Shown here piece after piece: positions 9,345 through 18,579 of a stretch of 64,000 nucleotides of DNA (positions are counted from its first letter, which is position 1; each line of letters opens with the position of its first letter). This stretch comes from Actinomycetes bacterium (GTDB taxonomy: Bacteria; Actinomycetota; Actinomycetes; Propionibacteriales; Propionibacteriaceae). The DNA lies in NCBI GenBank assembly GCA_023392635.1, contig JAEVYS010000032.1:1-64000 (forward strand). Reading direction: 5' to 3'. The position numbers and the translations under genes are program-made. Under the pieces are notes generated by a model. That model saw nothing but the letters and a program-made list of their open reading frames with translations. It made no database searches and had not been told where the DNA came from.

Positions 9345-10822
9345 CTCGGCTCGTCGGGGAGCCCCAGCGCGTCGGCGAGGATCCGCGACGCCGCGTAGGT
9401 GTCCTCCCCGGCGGCGCCGAAGACACGGGCGTTGTGGCCGTCCCACCGGCCCCAGCCCGGGTCACCGGTGCTGATGAACCGCACCCAGGCTCCGTGCATA
9501 GCGTCCGCCAGTTCGCGTGGGGGGTTCGGCCCCGCGACGGTCGCGACCCCCTCGGCGGAGAGCAGGTCCCAGGCGAACGGCAGGTCCAGGCAGTGGAAGG
9601 ACAGTCCCACTCCCGGCGCCGGCCAGCGGAAGTCGTAGAGCCAGGTGCCGTCCCTACGGGCGTCGGCCGAGCGCAGCAGGGGCACCCGGAAGCTGAGGTC
9701 GGTGACCAATTGGCCGCAGAAGTCTGCGGTCCACGCGATGTCGGGCTGGGCCTCGACCCAGGCTCGGGCGGCGCGCGGGTCCAGACCGCCCTCGGTGAGC
9801 GCTGCGCACGGGTCCACGCCCGACCAGGCGTCCCGCACCGGCTGCGGCATGGGGGTGAACTCGTGCGCGACGGTGCCGGCGAGCAGCCGGACGCCCGCAC
9901 CCCCGTGGGCGAGGCCCGCTCCGACCGGCACGGGCAGCACGTCATCGCCGGTGGCGGGGACGAACGGCAGCCCGACGCCTCCACGGGCCAACGTCGCTCG
10001 GACGAACCCGGCGGGGCTCGGAGGCGGCGCGTCCCCCGACGCCATGAACGCCTGCTGTGCATCCAGCACGGCGTCCTCGCTCAGCACGGACCAGCCGGCA
10101 CGTGTGGGCTCGACGCCGGCCGCGACGGCGAACCCGCGTCCGATCTCCTGGGCGCGGTCGCCGGTGAGGGCGAGGCGGGCCGGGGAGTGCGCGATGACCT
10201 GTGCGAAGAGGCCGCGTGCCGCGGGCGACGCCAGCAGGGCGAGCACGGCCGTTCCTCCCGCCGACTGCCCGGCGATGGTCACCCTGGTCGGGTCACCGCC
10301 GAAGCCTGCGATGTTGTCCCGCACCCACTCCAGTCCGCGTACCAGATCGCGGAGGCCGCGGTTCGTCGGGGCATCCTCGATCCAGCCGAAGCCGTCGAAC
10401 CCCAGCCGGTAGGACAGCGAGACGGTGACCACCCCGTCCCGGTTGAAGGACGCGCCGTCGTACCACGGGCTGGCCGGCGAACCGGCGAAGAACCCGCCGC
10501 CGTGGACCCACACCAGCACCGGCAACGCCGCCGACACCGCGCCCGGCGCCGGCGTGAACACGTTGAGGTTGAGCGTTGCATCGCCCGGCACGGAGGGTTC
10601 GGGGATCGTGGTCACGTCACCGAAGGGCCGTCGCTGCGGCGTCGGGCCGTACGCCGAGGCGTCCCGCTCCCCGTCCCACGGTCGCGCGGCCACGGGTGCG
10701 GCGAACCGGAGGGGCCCCACCGGCGCCTCCGCGAACGGGATGCCCAGGAAGGCGGCCGAGGCTCCTCGCCAGACGCCGCGGACGACTCCCGTGGCGGTCT
10801 GGACGGACGGGCGCCCGGTCAC
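9341..10822 (-). CDS. Type B carboxylesterase
   Basis: A 493-residue alpha/beta hydrolase of the carboxylesterase/para-nitrobenzyl esterase family, hydrolysing ester bonds of small substrates. Visible features are FLGIPFAEAPVGPLRF near residue 25, the oxyanion HGGGFFAG near 112, the nucleophile elbow GQSAGG near 190 and a likely catalytic histidine in FHCLDLPFAWD near residue 410. No signal peptide is seen. The GTG start lies four bases after the stop of the tyrosine phosphatase gene, so the two are probably one transcript. Physiological substrate unknown. Confidence 0.9.
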   Translation of the reverse strand: MTGRPSVQTATGVVRGVWRGASAAFLGIPFAEAPVGPLRFAAPVAARPWDGERDASAYGPTPQRRPFGDVTTIPEPSVPGDATLNLNVFTPAPGAVSAALPVLVWVHGGGFFAGSPASPWYDGASFNRDGVVTVSLSYRLGFDGFGWIEDAPTNRGLRDLVRGLEWVRDNIAGFGGDPTRVTIAGQSAGGTAVLALLASPAARGLFAQVIAHSPARLALTGDRAQEIGRGFAVAAGVEPTRAGWSVLSEDAVLDAQQAFMASGDAPPPSPAGFVRATLARGGVGLPFVPATGDDVLPVPVGAGLAHGGAGVRLLAGTVAHEFTPMPQPVRDAWSGVDPCAALTEGGLDPRAARAWVEAQPDIAWTADFCGQLVTDLSFRVPLLRSADARRDGTWLYDFRWPAPGVGLSFHCLDLPFAWDLLSAEGVATVAGPNPPRELADAMHGAWVRFISTGDPGWGRWDGHNARVFGAAGEDTYAASRILADALGLPDEPS

Positions 10823-10826
10823 GGGC

Positions 10827-11651
10827 CTACGGCGCCTGCAGCTTGGTGCGGAGGGCGGCGTACTGGGTGGTGGTGAGGCCCACCCCCTTGATCAGGTAAC
10901 GCCGCACCGAGCCGTACACGCTCTTCGCCTTGTCCAGGCCGGCCTTGAGGTAGGAAGCCCGCACGACCTCCTTCTCTGAGGTCGCCGCGGCCCTGGTGTC
11001 GCCGTAGCGGGCCCGTACCGCCTCCACCTTCTGCGCGATGTCGGCGGCGCGGTAGCTGTTCGACAGCACGTACTGCTCGGAGATCGTGGCCTCGTCGACC
11101 CCGGCGATCTCCTGCAGCATCGCGGAGACCCAGCCGGTGCGGTCCTTGCCCGCGGTGCAGTGGACGATCACCGGTCCGTCGGCGGCAAGGATCGAGCGCA
11201 GCGTCCGGCCCAGGGCCTTCCGCTGGTCGGCGATGCTGACGAAGCGCCGGTACTGCTCGCGCATGTACGCACGGGCCTTGGCCGGGGTGGTGGTCCCGGC
11301 CGAGCTGAGGACATGACCTGCATACAGGTTGACGTGGTGGTTGGCGGCCCCGGCGATCGCGGGATCGGGCAGCTGCCTCATGGCGGTCGGCGTCCGCAGG
11401 TCGTAGATGTCGCTGATCCCGGCGGCCTCGAGCGCGGCGATGTCGGACGCGGTCAGGTCGGACAGCTTGCTCGAGCGGTACACCACTCCGGTGGCCATGT
11501 GGCCCGTCCTGGTGGCGATCCCCTGGCCGGCCACGTCACGGAAGTTGGACGGCCCGGTGACCCCGAGCGGAGCGGGAGCGGCAACGGCCACCGGGCTCGG
11601 ACCGAGCAGCCCGGCGACGACGACCAGCACGAGGATGAGCGCACGTTTCAC
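10827..11651 (-). CDS. Secreted tyrosine phosphatase (PtpB-like dual-specificity fold)
   Basis: A 274-residue exported protein. The N-terminus is a classic signal peptide (MKRALILVLVVVAGLLG, then an AVAAPAP cleavage region). The mature part has the SNFRDVAGQGIATRTGHM opening and the P-loop HCTAGKDRTGW, the CX5R phosphatase motif of the LipA/PtpB/SiwPTP group that acts on phosphotyrosine and sometimes phosphoinositides. It is first in a two-gene minus-strand unit with the esterase. Export suggests an extracytoplasmic or host-side substrate, which is inference only. Confidence 0.9.
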   Translation of the reverse strand: MKRALILVLVVVAGLLGPSPVAVAAPAPLGVTGPSNFRDVAGQGIATRTGHMATGVVYRSSKLSDLTASDIAALEAAGISDIYDLRTPTAMRQLPDPAIAGAANHHVNLYAGHVLSSAGTTTPAKARAYMREQYRRFVSIADQRKALGRTLRSILAADGPVIVHCTAGKDRTGWVSAMLQEIAGVDEATISEQYVLSNSYRAADIAQKVEAVRARYGDTRAAATSEKEVVRASYLKAGLDKAKSVYGSVRRYLIKGVGLTTTQYAALRTKLQAP

Positions 11652-12202
11652 GCGAGCACTCTAGACCCGCGGTGGCCACACCCGCCGGGGTACCGCCGTG
11701 CCGGCACACCCGGGCACGCGCCGGCGCAGGACAGGTCGCCGCCCGTCGACCCGGCAAAAGTGTGCACACTTGACCAAGGCTGTGTGCATATCTGCACCAA
11801 TCGCAGGACCAACCCGGCCAGAAACCCTCGACGCCGCCCCCACGGCGGGCCAGAGTTGTTCGTGGCAGCAGACGACGAGCCTGCCGCCACGAAGAACAAG
11901 TGCAGCAAGAAACGGACCGCCCGACGGTTGCTCCCCTCGCAACCCGACCCATCAACCCCTCGGTGGAGTGCAGTCCGCAAGACCCAAGAGCATTCGGATG
12001 AGTACCCCTCGCTCATGGGCCCCACGGCCGGGGTCAACACCCTCCCTGACCCCGGCCGAGCACTGCACCCGTGGCCCACTCCCGGCGGCCTCCCGGCCCT
12101 GTCGCCTCCCCGGTTTGGACGGGGAGCCCGGTTCCCGGCCACACCGCTTCTCCTCGCAGCTGTCCGTGCGTCGGCGTCGGCCGCCTGTGCCAGACTCGTG
12201 GA
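11652..12202. other. Gene-free 551-base stretch
   Basis: No frame here has convincing codon usage or a start with a ribosome binding site. It lies between the divergent phosphatase and MFS genes and so carries both promoters. Base composition around 11755-11960 is lower in GC than the neighbouring genes. The one clear structure is the 14-base palindrome at 11758-11771. I see no RNA gene that I recognise. Confidence 0.5.
11758..11771. promoter_or_regulatory. Perfect 14-base palindrome, possible operator
   Basis: AAGTGTGCACACTT is its own reverse complement and lies 107 bases upstream of the phosphatase start. A related half (TGTGTGCATATCTGCA) follows about 15 bases on. Size and symmetry fit a dimeric repressor site; the regulator is unknown. 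Confidence 0.4.
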
Positions 12203-13453
12203 ATGCGCGCCTACCGGGACATCCTCTCGATTCCCGGCGCGCTCAAGTTCTGTGCGGCCGGCCTGCTGGCCCGCTCGGGCGGGGCCATGATGGGCCTCGG
12301 CATCGTGCTGATGGTCTCGGCGCTGTACCGCAGCTACGGGCTCGCCGGTGCGCTGGCCGCGGCGAACGCCGTCGCCTGGGCAGCGGGCACCGCCGTCCTG
12401 TCCAACCTCGTGGACCGTTACGGCCAGCGGCGCGTGATGTACCCGGCCACCGTGGTGTCGGCCGTCATGCTCGCGGTCGTGGTGGTGTTCGCCGTCCTCC
12501 AGCTCCCGGCGTGGACGCTCTTTCCCCCGGTCGTCATCAGCGGGGCCACCGGCGGCGCACCCGGCGCCCTGGTGAGGGCCCGCTGGAGCCACGTGACCAC
12601 CGACCCCCACCAGTTGCACACCGCCTTCTCGCTGGAGTCGACCCTCGACGAGCTCACGTTCGTGATCGGGCCGGTGTTGGCGACCGCACTGTCCACCGGG
12701 GTCCACCCGGCTGCCGGGCTGGTCGCGCCGGTCGTCCTCTCGCTCGTGGGGGCCCAGCTGTTCTACTCCCAGCGCGACACCGAGCCACCCGTCCCGCCGC
12801 GTCCGACGGACGGGACGCGCCGCCCCCGCCGGCGGTTCATCCTGAAGACCGCCGGCGTCGCCCCGCTGGTCGCGGTCAACACGCTCATCGGCTGCGTGTT
12901 CGGGGGGATCGACGTCAGTGTGGTTGCGGCCGCCACCGACTGGGGCGTCCGCTCCGCCTCGGGTACCGTGCTCGCCGTCTTCTCGTTCGCTTCCGGCGTC
13001 GCCGGCTTCTTCTACGGCGCCCGCACGTGGCACTCGCCCCTGACCCGGCGCTTCGTCCTCGGCGTCCTGGCGCTGTTCCTCAGCGCGGGCGGCCTGCTGT
13101 TCGCGCGTTCCGAGCTCGTCCTCGCCGCCGTCGGGCTCTGCGTCGGAGCCACCGTCGCTCCCACCCTGATCAACGGCAACAGCCTGGTCGGACGCCTCGT
13201 CCCGCGCGGGCGCCTCACCGAGGGGCTGTCGTGGATGGGCACCGGCCTGGGCATCGGCGTCGCGGTCGGCTCCAGCGTGGTCGGCCCGGTCATCGATGCC
13301 CGCACCTGGGCCGCCGGCTTCGCGGTCACCGCCGGGTTCGCCACCCTCGCGGCCCTGATCGCTATCGGCTCGATCGCCGGGCTGAACCGCGCCGTCGCGC
13401 GTGCCCACCTCGTCGAGGAGGACGCCGCCGAGCGGGAGACCATCTTCGAGTAG
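12203..13453 (+). CDS. MFS transporter, substrate unknown
   Basis: A 416-residue inner-membrane protein with about twelve hydrophobic helices and the major facilitator loop 2-3 signature as LVDRYGQRRVMYP near residue 70. The central loop (about residues 190-215) is basic and proline-rich. It lacks the marks of any one substrate group I know. The ATG was chosen because upstream codons in the same frame have atypical usage and the protein begins with the expected short cytoplasmic segment (MRAYRDILSIPG). It ends 137 bases before the redox fusion operon. Confidence 0.8.
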   Translation: MRAYRDILSIPGALKFCAAGLLARSGGAMMGLGIVLMVSALYRSYGLAGALAAANAVAWAAGTAVLSNLVDRYGQRRVMYPATVVSAVMLAVVVVFAVLQLPAWTLFPPVVISGATGGAPGALVRARWSHVTTDPHQLHTAFSLESTLDELTFVIGPVLATALSTGVHPAAGLVAPVVLSLVGAQLFYSQRDTEPPVPPRPTDGTRRPRRRFILKTAGVAPLVAVNTLIGCVFGGIDVSVVAAATDWGVRSASGTVLAVFSFASGVAGFFYGARTWHSPLTRRFVLGVLALFLSAGGLLFARSELVLAAVGLCVGATVAPTLINGNSLVGRLVPRGRLTEGLSWMGTGLGIGVAVGSSVVGPVIDARTWAAGFAVTAGFATLAALIAIGSIAGLNRAVARAHLVEEDAAERETIFE

Positions 13454-13488
13454 GGGGAATACCTCGGTTTATGCCCCGGGGGGTTACC

Positions 13489-13503
13489 GATTGTTGGACA
13501 ATC
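13489..13503. promoter_or_regulatory. Dyad upstream of the redox fusion operon, possible operator
   Basis: GATTGT-TGG-ACAATC has perfect six-base arms around three bases, about 90 bases before the start codon of the 2-oxoacid oxidoreductase fusion. This size and spacing are common for GntR- or MarR-type sites. No regulator gene is adjacent. Confidence 0.4.
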
Positions 13504-13590
13504 TAGTGACCTCGCGCCCGGGAGCCCTCCCATCGCCCGCCCGACGGACGAGCAGCTCCTGACACGGTCCCAACTCAGAGAAGAGTCTGC

Positions 13591-16500
13591 ATGTCCGTAT
13601 CTGCCCCCCGGTTTCCCGGTGTCCCCGATGTGATCAACGGCAACGGTGCCGTCGCCTACGTGATGAAACACGTGTGCGGCGGTGTCATCGGCTACCCGAT
13701 CACCCCGTCCACGGAGATCTCGGAGATCTTCGAGGCGGCACGTGCCGAGGGCCAGCTCAACGTCTGGGGCAGGCACCCCTTCTTCGTCGAGACAGAGGGC
13801 GAGCACTCCGCCCAGAGCGGAGCCCTCGGGGCCGCCCTGGTGGGGGGCAACTTCATCTCGAACGCCTCCTCCAGCCAGGGCATCCTCTACGGCCTGGAGT
13901 CGCACTACGTGACCGTCGGCAAGAAGATCGGCGGATTCGTGCTGCAGGTGGCTGCGCGCGTGGTCACCAAGCACTCCCTGAACGTGATGGCCGGCCACGA
14001 CGACGTCTATGCGCTGCTGCCGACCGGCTACACCATCCTGTTCGGCTCGAACCCGCAGGAAGCGGCCGACCTCGCCGCGATCTCCTACCGCGCGTCGTCG
14101 CTGTCCCTGATCCCGGTGGCCAACGCCATGGACGGCTTCGCCACGAGTCACGTGATGAGTGAGGTGCTCCTGCCCGAGCCCGAACTGCTCGGCACCTACC
14201 TCGGCGACCCGGCCGGACGCATCCCCTGCCCGACCGTCGCGCAGGAACTCCTGTTCGGCGCGAAGGGACGGGTGTTCCAGCTGCAGCGCTACCTCGACCG
14301 GCACGCCGACGACTTCGAGTCCCCCCGCCTCGCCGCCCTCCGCGCCTGGCTGGAGGCCCGCGCTCCGCGCATCGAGGCCGACGGTGACGGCGAGCTCGTC
14401 GAGGAGACCCTGGTGCACGTGCCTGCGGCGTTGCGGGCCCAGTGGCGTCGCCAGTGGGTGAACAGCTGGCCGGCCGGCACCCGCCAACTCGTCCCCGCGC
14501 TGGTGGATCCGCACAACCCCGGCCTCACCGGCCCGGTGCAGAACCAGCCGGACTTCCAGGCCGGTTCCGCCGACCACCGCACCCACTTCGCCAGCGCCGT
14601 CCCCGCGCTCGTCCGGCAGGCCATGACCGAGTACTCCGACCTCACCGGACGCACCTACGCACCCGTCCTCGCCTACGACTGCGAGGACGCGGACTACGTG
14701 ATGGTCGGCATGGGTTCGATCACCGACGACGTCCGCGCGGTGGTGCCCTACCTGCGCTCGCAGGGCCTCAAGGTCGGGGTCGTCTCGGTCAAGCTGTTGC
14801 AGCCCTTCCCCGAGGAGGAGCTCGTCGCGGCCATCGGCAACGCCAGGGCCGTCACCGTCCTGGAGCGCTCCGACGACACCGCCCTCACCCGGTTGGTCAC
14901 CCAGGCCCTGTTCCACGCCCGGGCGAACGCGGAGGCCGACCCGGCCGTCCTGCCCTACCCGGGCGTGCCTGCACTCGCCGCCATCCCGCGCCTGACCACG
15001 GCGATCTTCGGGCTGGGGGGCCACGACATCCAGCCGCGCTACACCGTGGCAGCGTTCGAGAACATGGCGAAGCCGTCCCCCGCGCCGCTGGTCTACCTCG
15101 GCTCGCAGTTCTTCACCGCCCATCCGACGCCGGCCGTGGCCGCGATCCAGGACCGACTCCGCGCCGCCTACCCCGAGACCGAGCTGATGGCGCTGACCCC
15201 GGGCGAGAACCCGCCGGTGCTCGCGCCGGGCACCCTGCGCATCCGCTTCCACTCGGTCGGCGGCTACGGCACGGTGGCCACAGGCAAGCTGCTGACCGAC
15301 GTGCTGGCTTCGCTGCTCGGCATGCACTCGAAGTCGGCGCCCAAGTACGGCTCGGAGAAGTCGGGCGCATCGACGAACTACTACATCACCCTGTCCCCGG
15401 AACCGGTCCTGCTGACCAACGCCGAGCTCGAGGACGTCGAGGTCGTGGTGGCTCCCGACCACCAGGTGTTCTCCCACACCAACCCGCTCAAGGGCCTCGT
15501 CGCCGGCGGCACCCTGATCATGCAGTCGGACAAGCAGCCGGCGCAGGTGTGGCAGGAGCTGCCGTCCTTCGCGCGACGGGTGATCCGGGAGCGGGGCATC
15601 CGTTTCCTCGTGCTGGACGCTTTCGCCATCGCCCGCGCGCACGCCCCCAACCCCGAACTCGAGACCCGGATGATGGGCATCGCCTTCATCGGCGCCATCC
15701 TCGGCCACGTCCACGGCATCGGCAAGGGCGACAGCCGGGAGGCGGAAGCCGAGGTGAGGGCGGAACTGGCGAAGAAGTTCGGCCGCCGCGGCGAGACCGT
15801 CATCGAGGCCAACCTGGCGGTCGTCCGGGACGGCATGAAGGCGCTCGTGGTCGACTACGACGACCCCGCGCTGGTCGCCGTCGAGGAGGCGGGGACGCTC
15901 GTCGGGGCGCGGGCGTCGCTGTCCGCGGCGATGACCCCGTCCGTGGCACGGGAGCGGACGAGCGGGCTGTTCGACCCCGGCTACTACGAGGAGATGATGG
16001 CCCGGCCGTTCCGCGAGGGCACCATCGACGAGGCGCCCGTCCTGCCGGGGACCGGTCTGTTCATGCCGGTGGGCACGGGCGCGGCCAAGAACAAGGGCAT
16101 CTTCCGGCGTACCGTGCCGGTGTTCGACCCCGAAGCCTGCACCGCCTGCATGGAATGCGCCCTCGCCTGCCCCGACAACGCCATCCCGAACACCGGCCAC
16201 GAGTTGGGCGACCTGCTGGGCGCCGCCATCGACGCCGCCGGCCTGAGCGAGGGCGAGAGGGCTCCGTGGTACGGGCTGGTGCCTGCCTGGGCCGATGCGA
16301 TCCGTGCCGGTTTCCGCGATTCCGCTGCGGCGACCGACCTCGCCGCGGTGGCTCGCGGGGCGGCCGCCGGCCTCCCGGCCGAGCAGCTGCCGTCCGACCG
16401 GCTCGACGACGTGGTGGCTGCGCTGGCGGCCTTCCCCGTGGCTCGCACGCGTCCGCTGTTCGACGCGGCCGAGAAGCAGGCTCCCGGAACCGGCGTCCTG

Positions 16501-18579
16501 TTCTCCGCCGTGGTCGACCCCTGGAAGTGCACCGGCTGCCTGCAGTGCGTCGAGGTGTGCGGGCCCGACGCGCTCACCACCGCCGACCAGACCGATGTGC
16601 TGCTCGGAATGCTGGAGGCCCGCTTCGAGCGGCTCACGCACCTTCCGGAGAGCCCGGCACGGCTGGCCGCGGACGCCATGGCGCCCGGCGGTGACATCAA
16701 GCGGATCCTGCTCAACCGCAGCGACTACTACTCGATGACCGGCGGGCACGGCGCCTGCCGCGGCTGTGGCGAGGTCACGGCCATCCACCTGCTGAACGCG
16801 CTCAGCCACCGCATCGGGGAGGACCGCCGGCAGGCCCACCTGCGTGACCTGGACCGGAAGCTGGATGCACTGGCCGACCTCGTGGGGCGCCTGCCCGAGG
16901 GCGATCGTCGCCGGCGGGTGGCCGCCACGATCACCGAACTGGAGCGGCGCCTCTACCTGTACGAGTCCGGCCCCACCGGCGAGGGACCCTCGCCGACGGT
17001 GATGGCGAACTCCACCGGTTGCTCCAGCGTCTACGCCTCGACCGTGCCGTTCTCGCCCTACCTGGATCCCTGGGTCAACGGGCTGTTCCAGGACGCCCAG
17101 CCCCTCGCGATGGGCATCTACGAGGGCCTGGTGTCCGGCCTGGTCGGCGAGGTCCGCGCCCTGCGGGTCGCTGAGCTCGAGCTGAGCAATTCGTACGACA
17201 AGGAACTACACGACGCCACCCTCGCCACCCTCTCCTGGCGCGATTTCACCCCGGCGGAGCGGGCCCTCGTCCCGGTCGTCCTCACCATCAGCGGTGACGG
17301 CGCCGCCTTCGACATCGGCTTCGGCGCCATGTCCCGCGTCCTCGCCGGCGGCACACCGATCAAGTCACTGGTGCTGGACACCGGCGGCTACTCCAACACC
17401 GGTGGCCAGGCCTCCACCGCGAGCTTCGCCGGCCAGGACGCCGACCTCGCCCGCTACGGCAGCGCCCACGCCGGCAAGCAGGAGAGCCGCAAGGAACTGG
17501 GCCTGCTCGCGGCGTTCCACCCCGGCGTGTACGTGTGCTCCACCGCGACGGCCTTCCACAGCCACTTCCTGCGGGCCTCCGCCGACCTGATCGGCTACAA
17601 CGACGGGGCCGCCCTGATGATCGCCTACGCGCCGTGCGACACCGAGAACGGCATGCCCGAGGACCTGGCCAATGCCCGTTCGCGCCTCGCCGTGGAGAGC
17701 CGGGTGTTCCCGCTCTTCGTGCACGATCCGCGCAAGGGTGCCACCCTGTCGGAGCGGTTCAGCCTCGAGGGCAACCCGGAGCCGGAGGGCCTGTGGACCG
17801 AGACCACGCTCACCTATCGCGACGACCGGGGGCAGCTCCAACTCCTGACCATCCCGCTCACGCCGGCCGACTTCGCGATCGGTGAGGTGCGGTTCGCGCG
17901 GCAGTTCCGCTGGCTCGCGAACTACGAGGAGGCCGGCGCGGTGCCGATCGCCGAGTACGTGGAGCTGCCCGCCCACCAGCGCACGGGCAGGACGCCGTTC
18001 GTCTACACCACCGACCGGAAGCGCCGGCTGGTCAAGATGGCGTGCTCGGACAGCATCGTGGCCCTGGTCGAGGACCGCCGCCGCAACTGGCGGACGCTGC
18101 AGTTCCTCGCCGGCCAGTCCGAGGCGTTGCTGTCGGCTCAGCACAAGGTCGAGGTGGGCGAATGGACGACGCGCTACGGCGCGGCGATCGACGCCCGCGA
18201 GTCGGCCCTGGACACGATCGCCAAGGCGATGGCCGACCTCGCCACCGCGAGCGGTGCCCCCGCCGGTGGTCCGCTGCACCTGGGGCTGTTTGGGTCGCCG
18301 CTGGCCGCGCCGCAGGCCGAGGAGCCTCCCGCCGCGGCGACCGACGGCGACCGCCCGATCTGGCTCGACCCCGCGGACCTGTCCCGGTGCAACGACTGCG
18401 CCACGTGCTACCAGGAGCTCCCGCAACTGTTCGAGAAGGCCACGATCGTGGTGGACGGCAACGCCCAGACCGTCGGCCGGATGCGTCCGGACGCGTTCGA
18501 GGGGCTGGAGCTGACCGCAGAGCTCTCCGCCCGGATCACCCGGGTCAAGGCCACGTGCGACGCGGAGATCATCCAGTGA
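13591..18579 (+). CDS. Giant 2-oxoacid:acceptor oxidoreductase fusion (1,662 residues)
   Basis: A single-chain 2-oxoacid oxidoreductase about 500 residues longer than NifJ. Domains in order: alpha-type TPP domain (GYPITPSTEISE near residue 34), domain II to about 520, a gamma-type domain (FHSVGGYGTVATGKLL near 555), a ferredoxin-like region with motifs CTACMECALAC near 850 and CTGCLQCVEVC near 980, and a beta-type TPP domain (GACRGCGE near 1055, GDGAAFDIGFG near 1235, YSNTGGQ near 1270). A C-terminal ferredoxin-like tail follows with CNDCATC near 1600 and a lone cysteine near 1657. The two inner clusters are more than 100 residues apart, unusually far. The gene overlaps the next by GTGA, so its electrons probably pass to the Nfn-like partner. 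The 2-oxoacid is unknown; pyruvate already has nifJ nearby. Confidence 0.85.
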   Translation: MSVSAPRFPGVPDVINGNGAVAYVMKHVCGGVIGYPITPSTEISEIFEAARAEGQLNVWGRHPFFVETEGEHSAQSGALGAALVGGNFISNASSSQGILYGLESHYVTVGKKIGGFVLQVAARVVTKHSLNVMAGHDDVYALLPTGYTILFGSNPQEAADLAAISYRASSLSLIPVANAMDGFATSHVMSEVLLPEPELLGTYLGDPAGRIPCPTVAQELLFGAKGRVFQLQRYLDRHADDFESPRLAALRAWLEARAPRIEADGDGELVEETLVHVPAALRAQWRRQWVNSWPAGTRQLVPALVDPHNPGLTGPVQNQPDFQAGSADHRTHFASAVPALVRQAMTEYSDLTGRTYAPVLAYDCEDADYVMVGMGSITDDVRAVVPYLRSQGLKVGVVSVKLLQPFPEEELVAAIGNARAVTVLERSDDTALTRLVTQALFHARANAEADPAVLPYPGVPALAAIPRLTTAIFGLGGHDIQPRYTVAAFENMAKPSPAPLVYLGSQFFTAHPTPAVAAIQDRLRAAYPETELMALTPGENPPVLAPGTLRIRFHSVGGYGTVATGKLLTDVLASLLGMHSKSAPKYGSEKSGASTNYYITLSPEPVLLTNAELEDVEVVVAPDHQVFSHTNPLKGLVAGGTLIMQSDKQPAQVWQELPSFARRVIRERGIRFLVLDAFAIARAHAPNPELETRMMGIAFIGAILGHVHGIGKGDSREAEAEVRAELAKKFGRRGETVIEANLAVVRDGMKALVVDYDDPALVAVEEAGTLVGARASLSAAMTPSVARERTSGLFDPGYYEEMMARPFREGTIDEAPVLPGTGLFMPVGTGAAKNKGIFRRTVPVFDPEACTACMECALACPDNAIPNTGHELGDLLGAAIDAAGLSEGERAPWYGLVPAWADAIRAGFRDSAAATDLAAVARGAAAGLPAEQLPSDRLDDVVAALAAFPVARTRPLFDAAEKQAPGTGVLFSAVVDPWKCTGCLQCVEVCGPDALTTADQTDVLLGMLEARFERLTHLPESPARLAADAMAPGGDIKRILLNRSDYYSMTGGHGACRGCGEVTAIHLLNALSHRIGEDRRQAHLRDLDRKLDALADLVGRLPEGDRRRRVAATITELERRLYLYESGPTGEGPSPTVMANSTGCSSVYASTVPFSPYLDPWVNGLFQDAQPLAMGIYEGLVSGLVGEVRALRVAELELSNSYDKELHDATLATLSWRDFTPAERALVPVVLTISGDGAAFDIGFGAMSRVLAGGTPIKSLVLDTGGYSNTGGQASTASFAGQDADLARYGSAHAGKQESRKELGLLAAFHPGVYVCSTATAFHSHFLRASADLIGYNDGAALMIAYAPCDTENGMPEDLANARSRLAVESRVFPLFVHDPRKGATLSERFSLEGNPEPEGLWTETTLTYRDDRGQLQLLTIPLTPADFAIGEVRFARQFRWLANYEEAGAVPIAEYVELPAHQRTGRTPFVYTTDRKRRLVKMACSDSIVALVEDRRRNWRTLQFLAGQSEALLSAQHKVEVGEWTTRYGAAIDARESALDTIAKAMADLATASGAPAGGPLHLGLFGSPLAAPQAEEPPAAATDGDRPIWLDPADLSRCNDCATCYQELPQLFEKATIVVDGNAQTVGRMRPDAFEGLELTAELSARITRVKATCDAEIIQ

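Noticed and set aside
13012..16839. A minus-strand open frame of more than 1,200 codons
   Set aside because: It lies opposite the 2-oxoacid oxidoreductase, which has clear catalytic motifs. The frame stays open only because GC-rich codons lack stops on the other strand; its product is low-complexity Arg/Gly/His.
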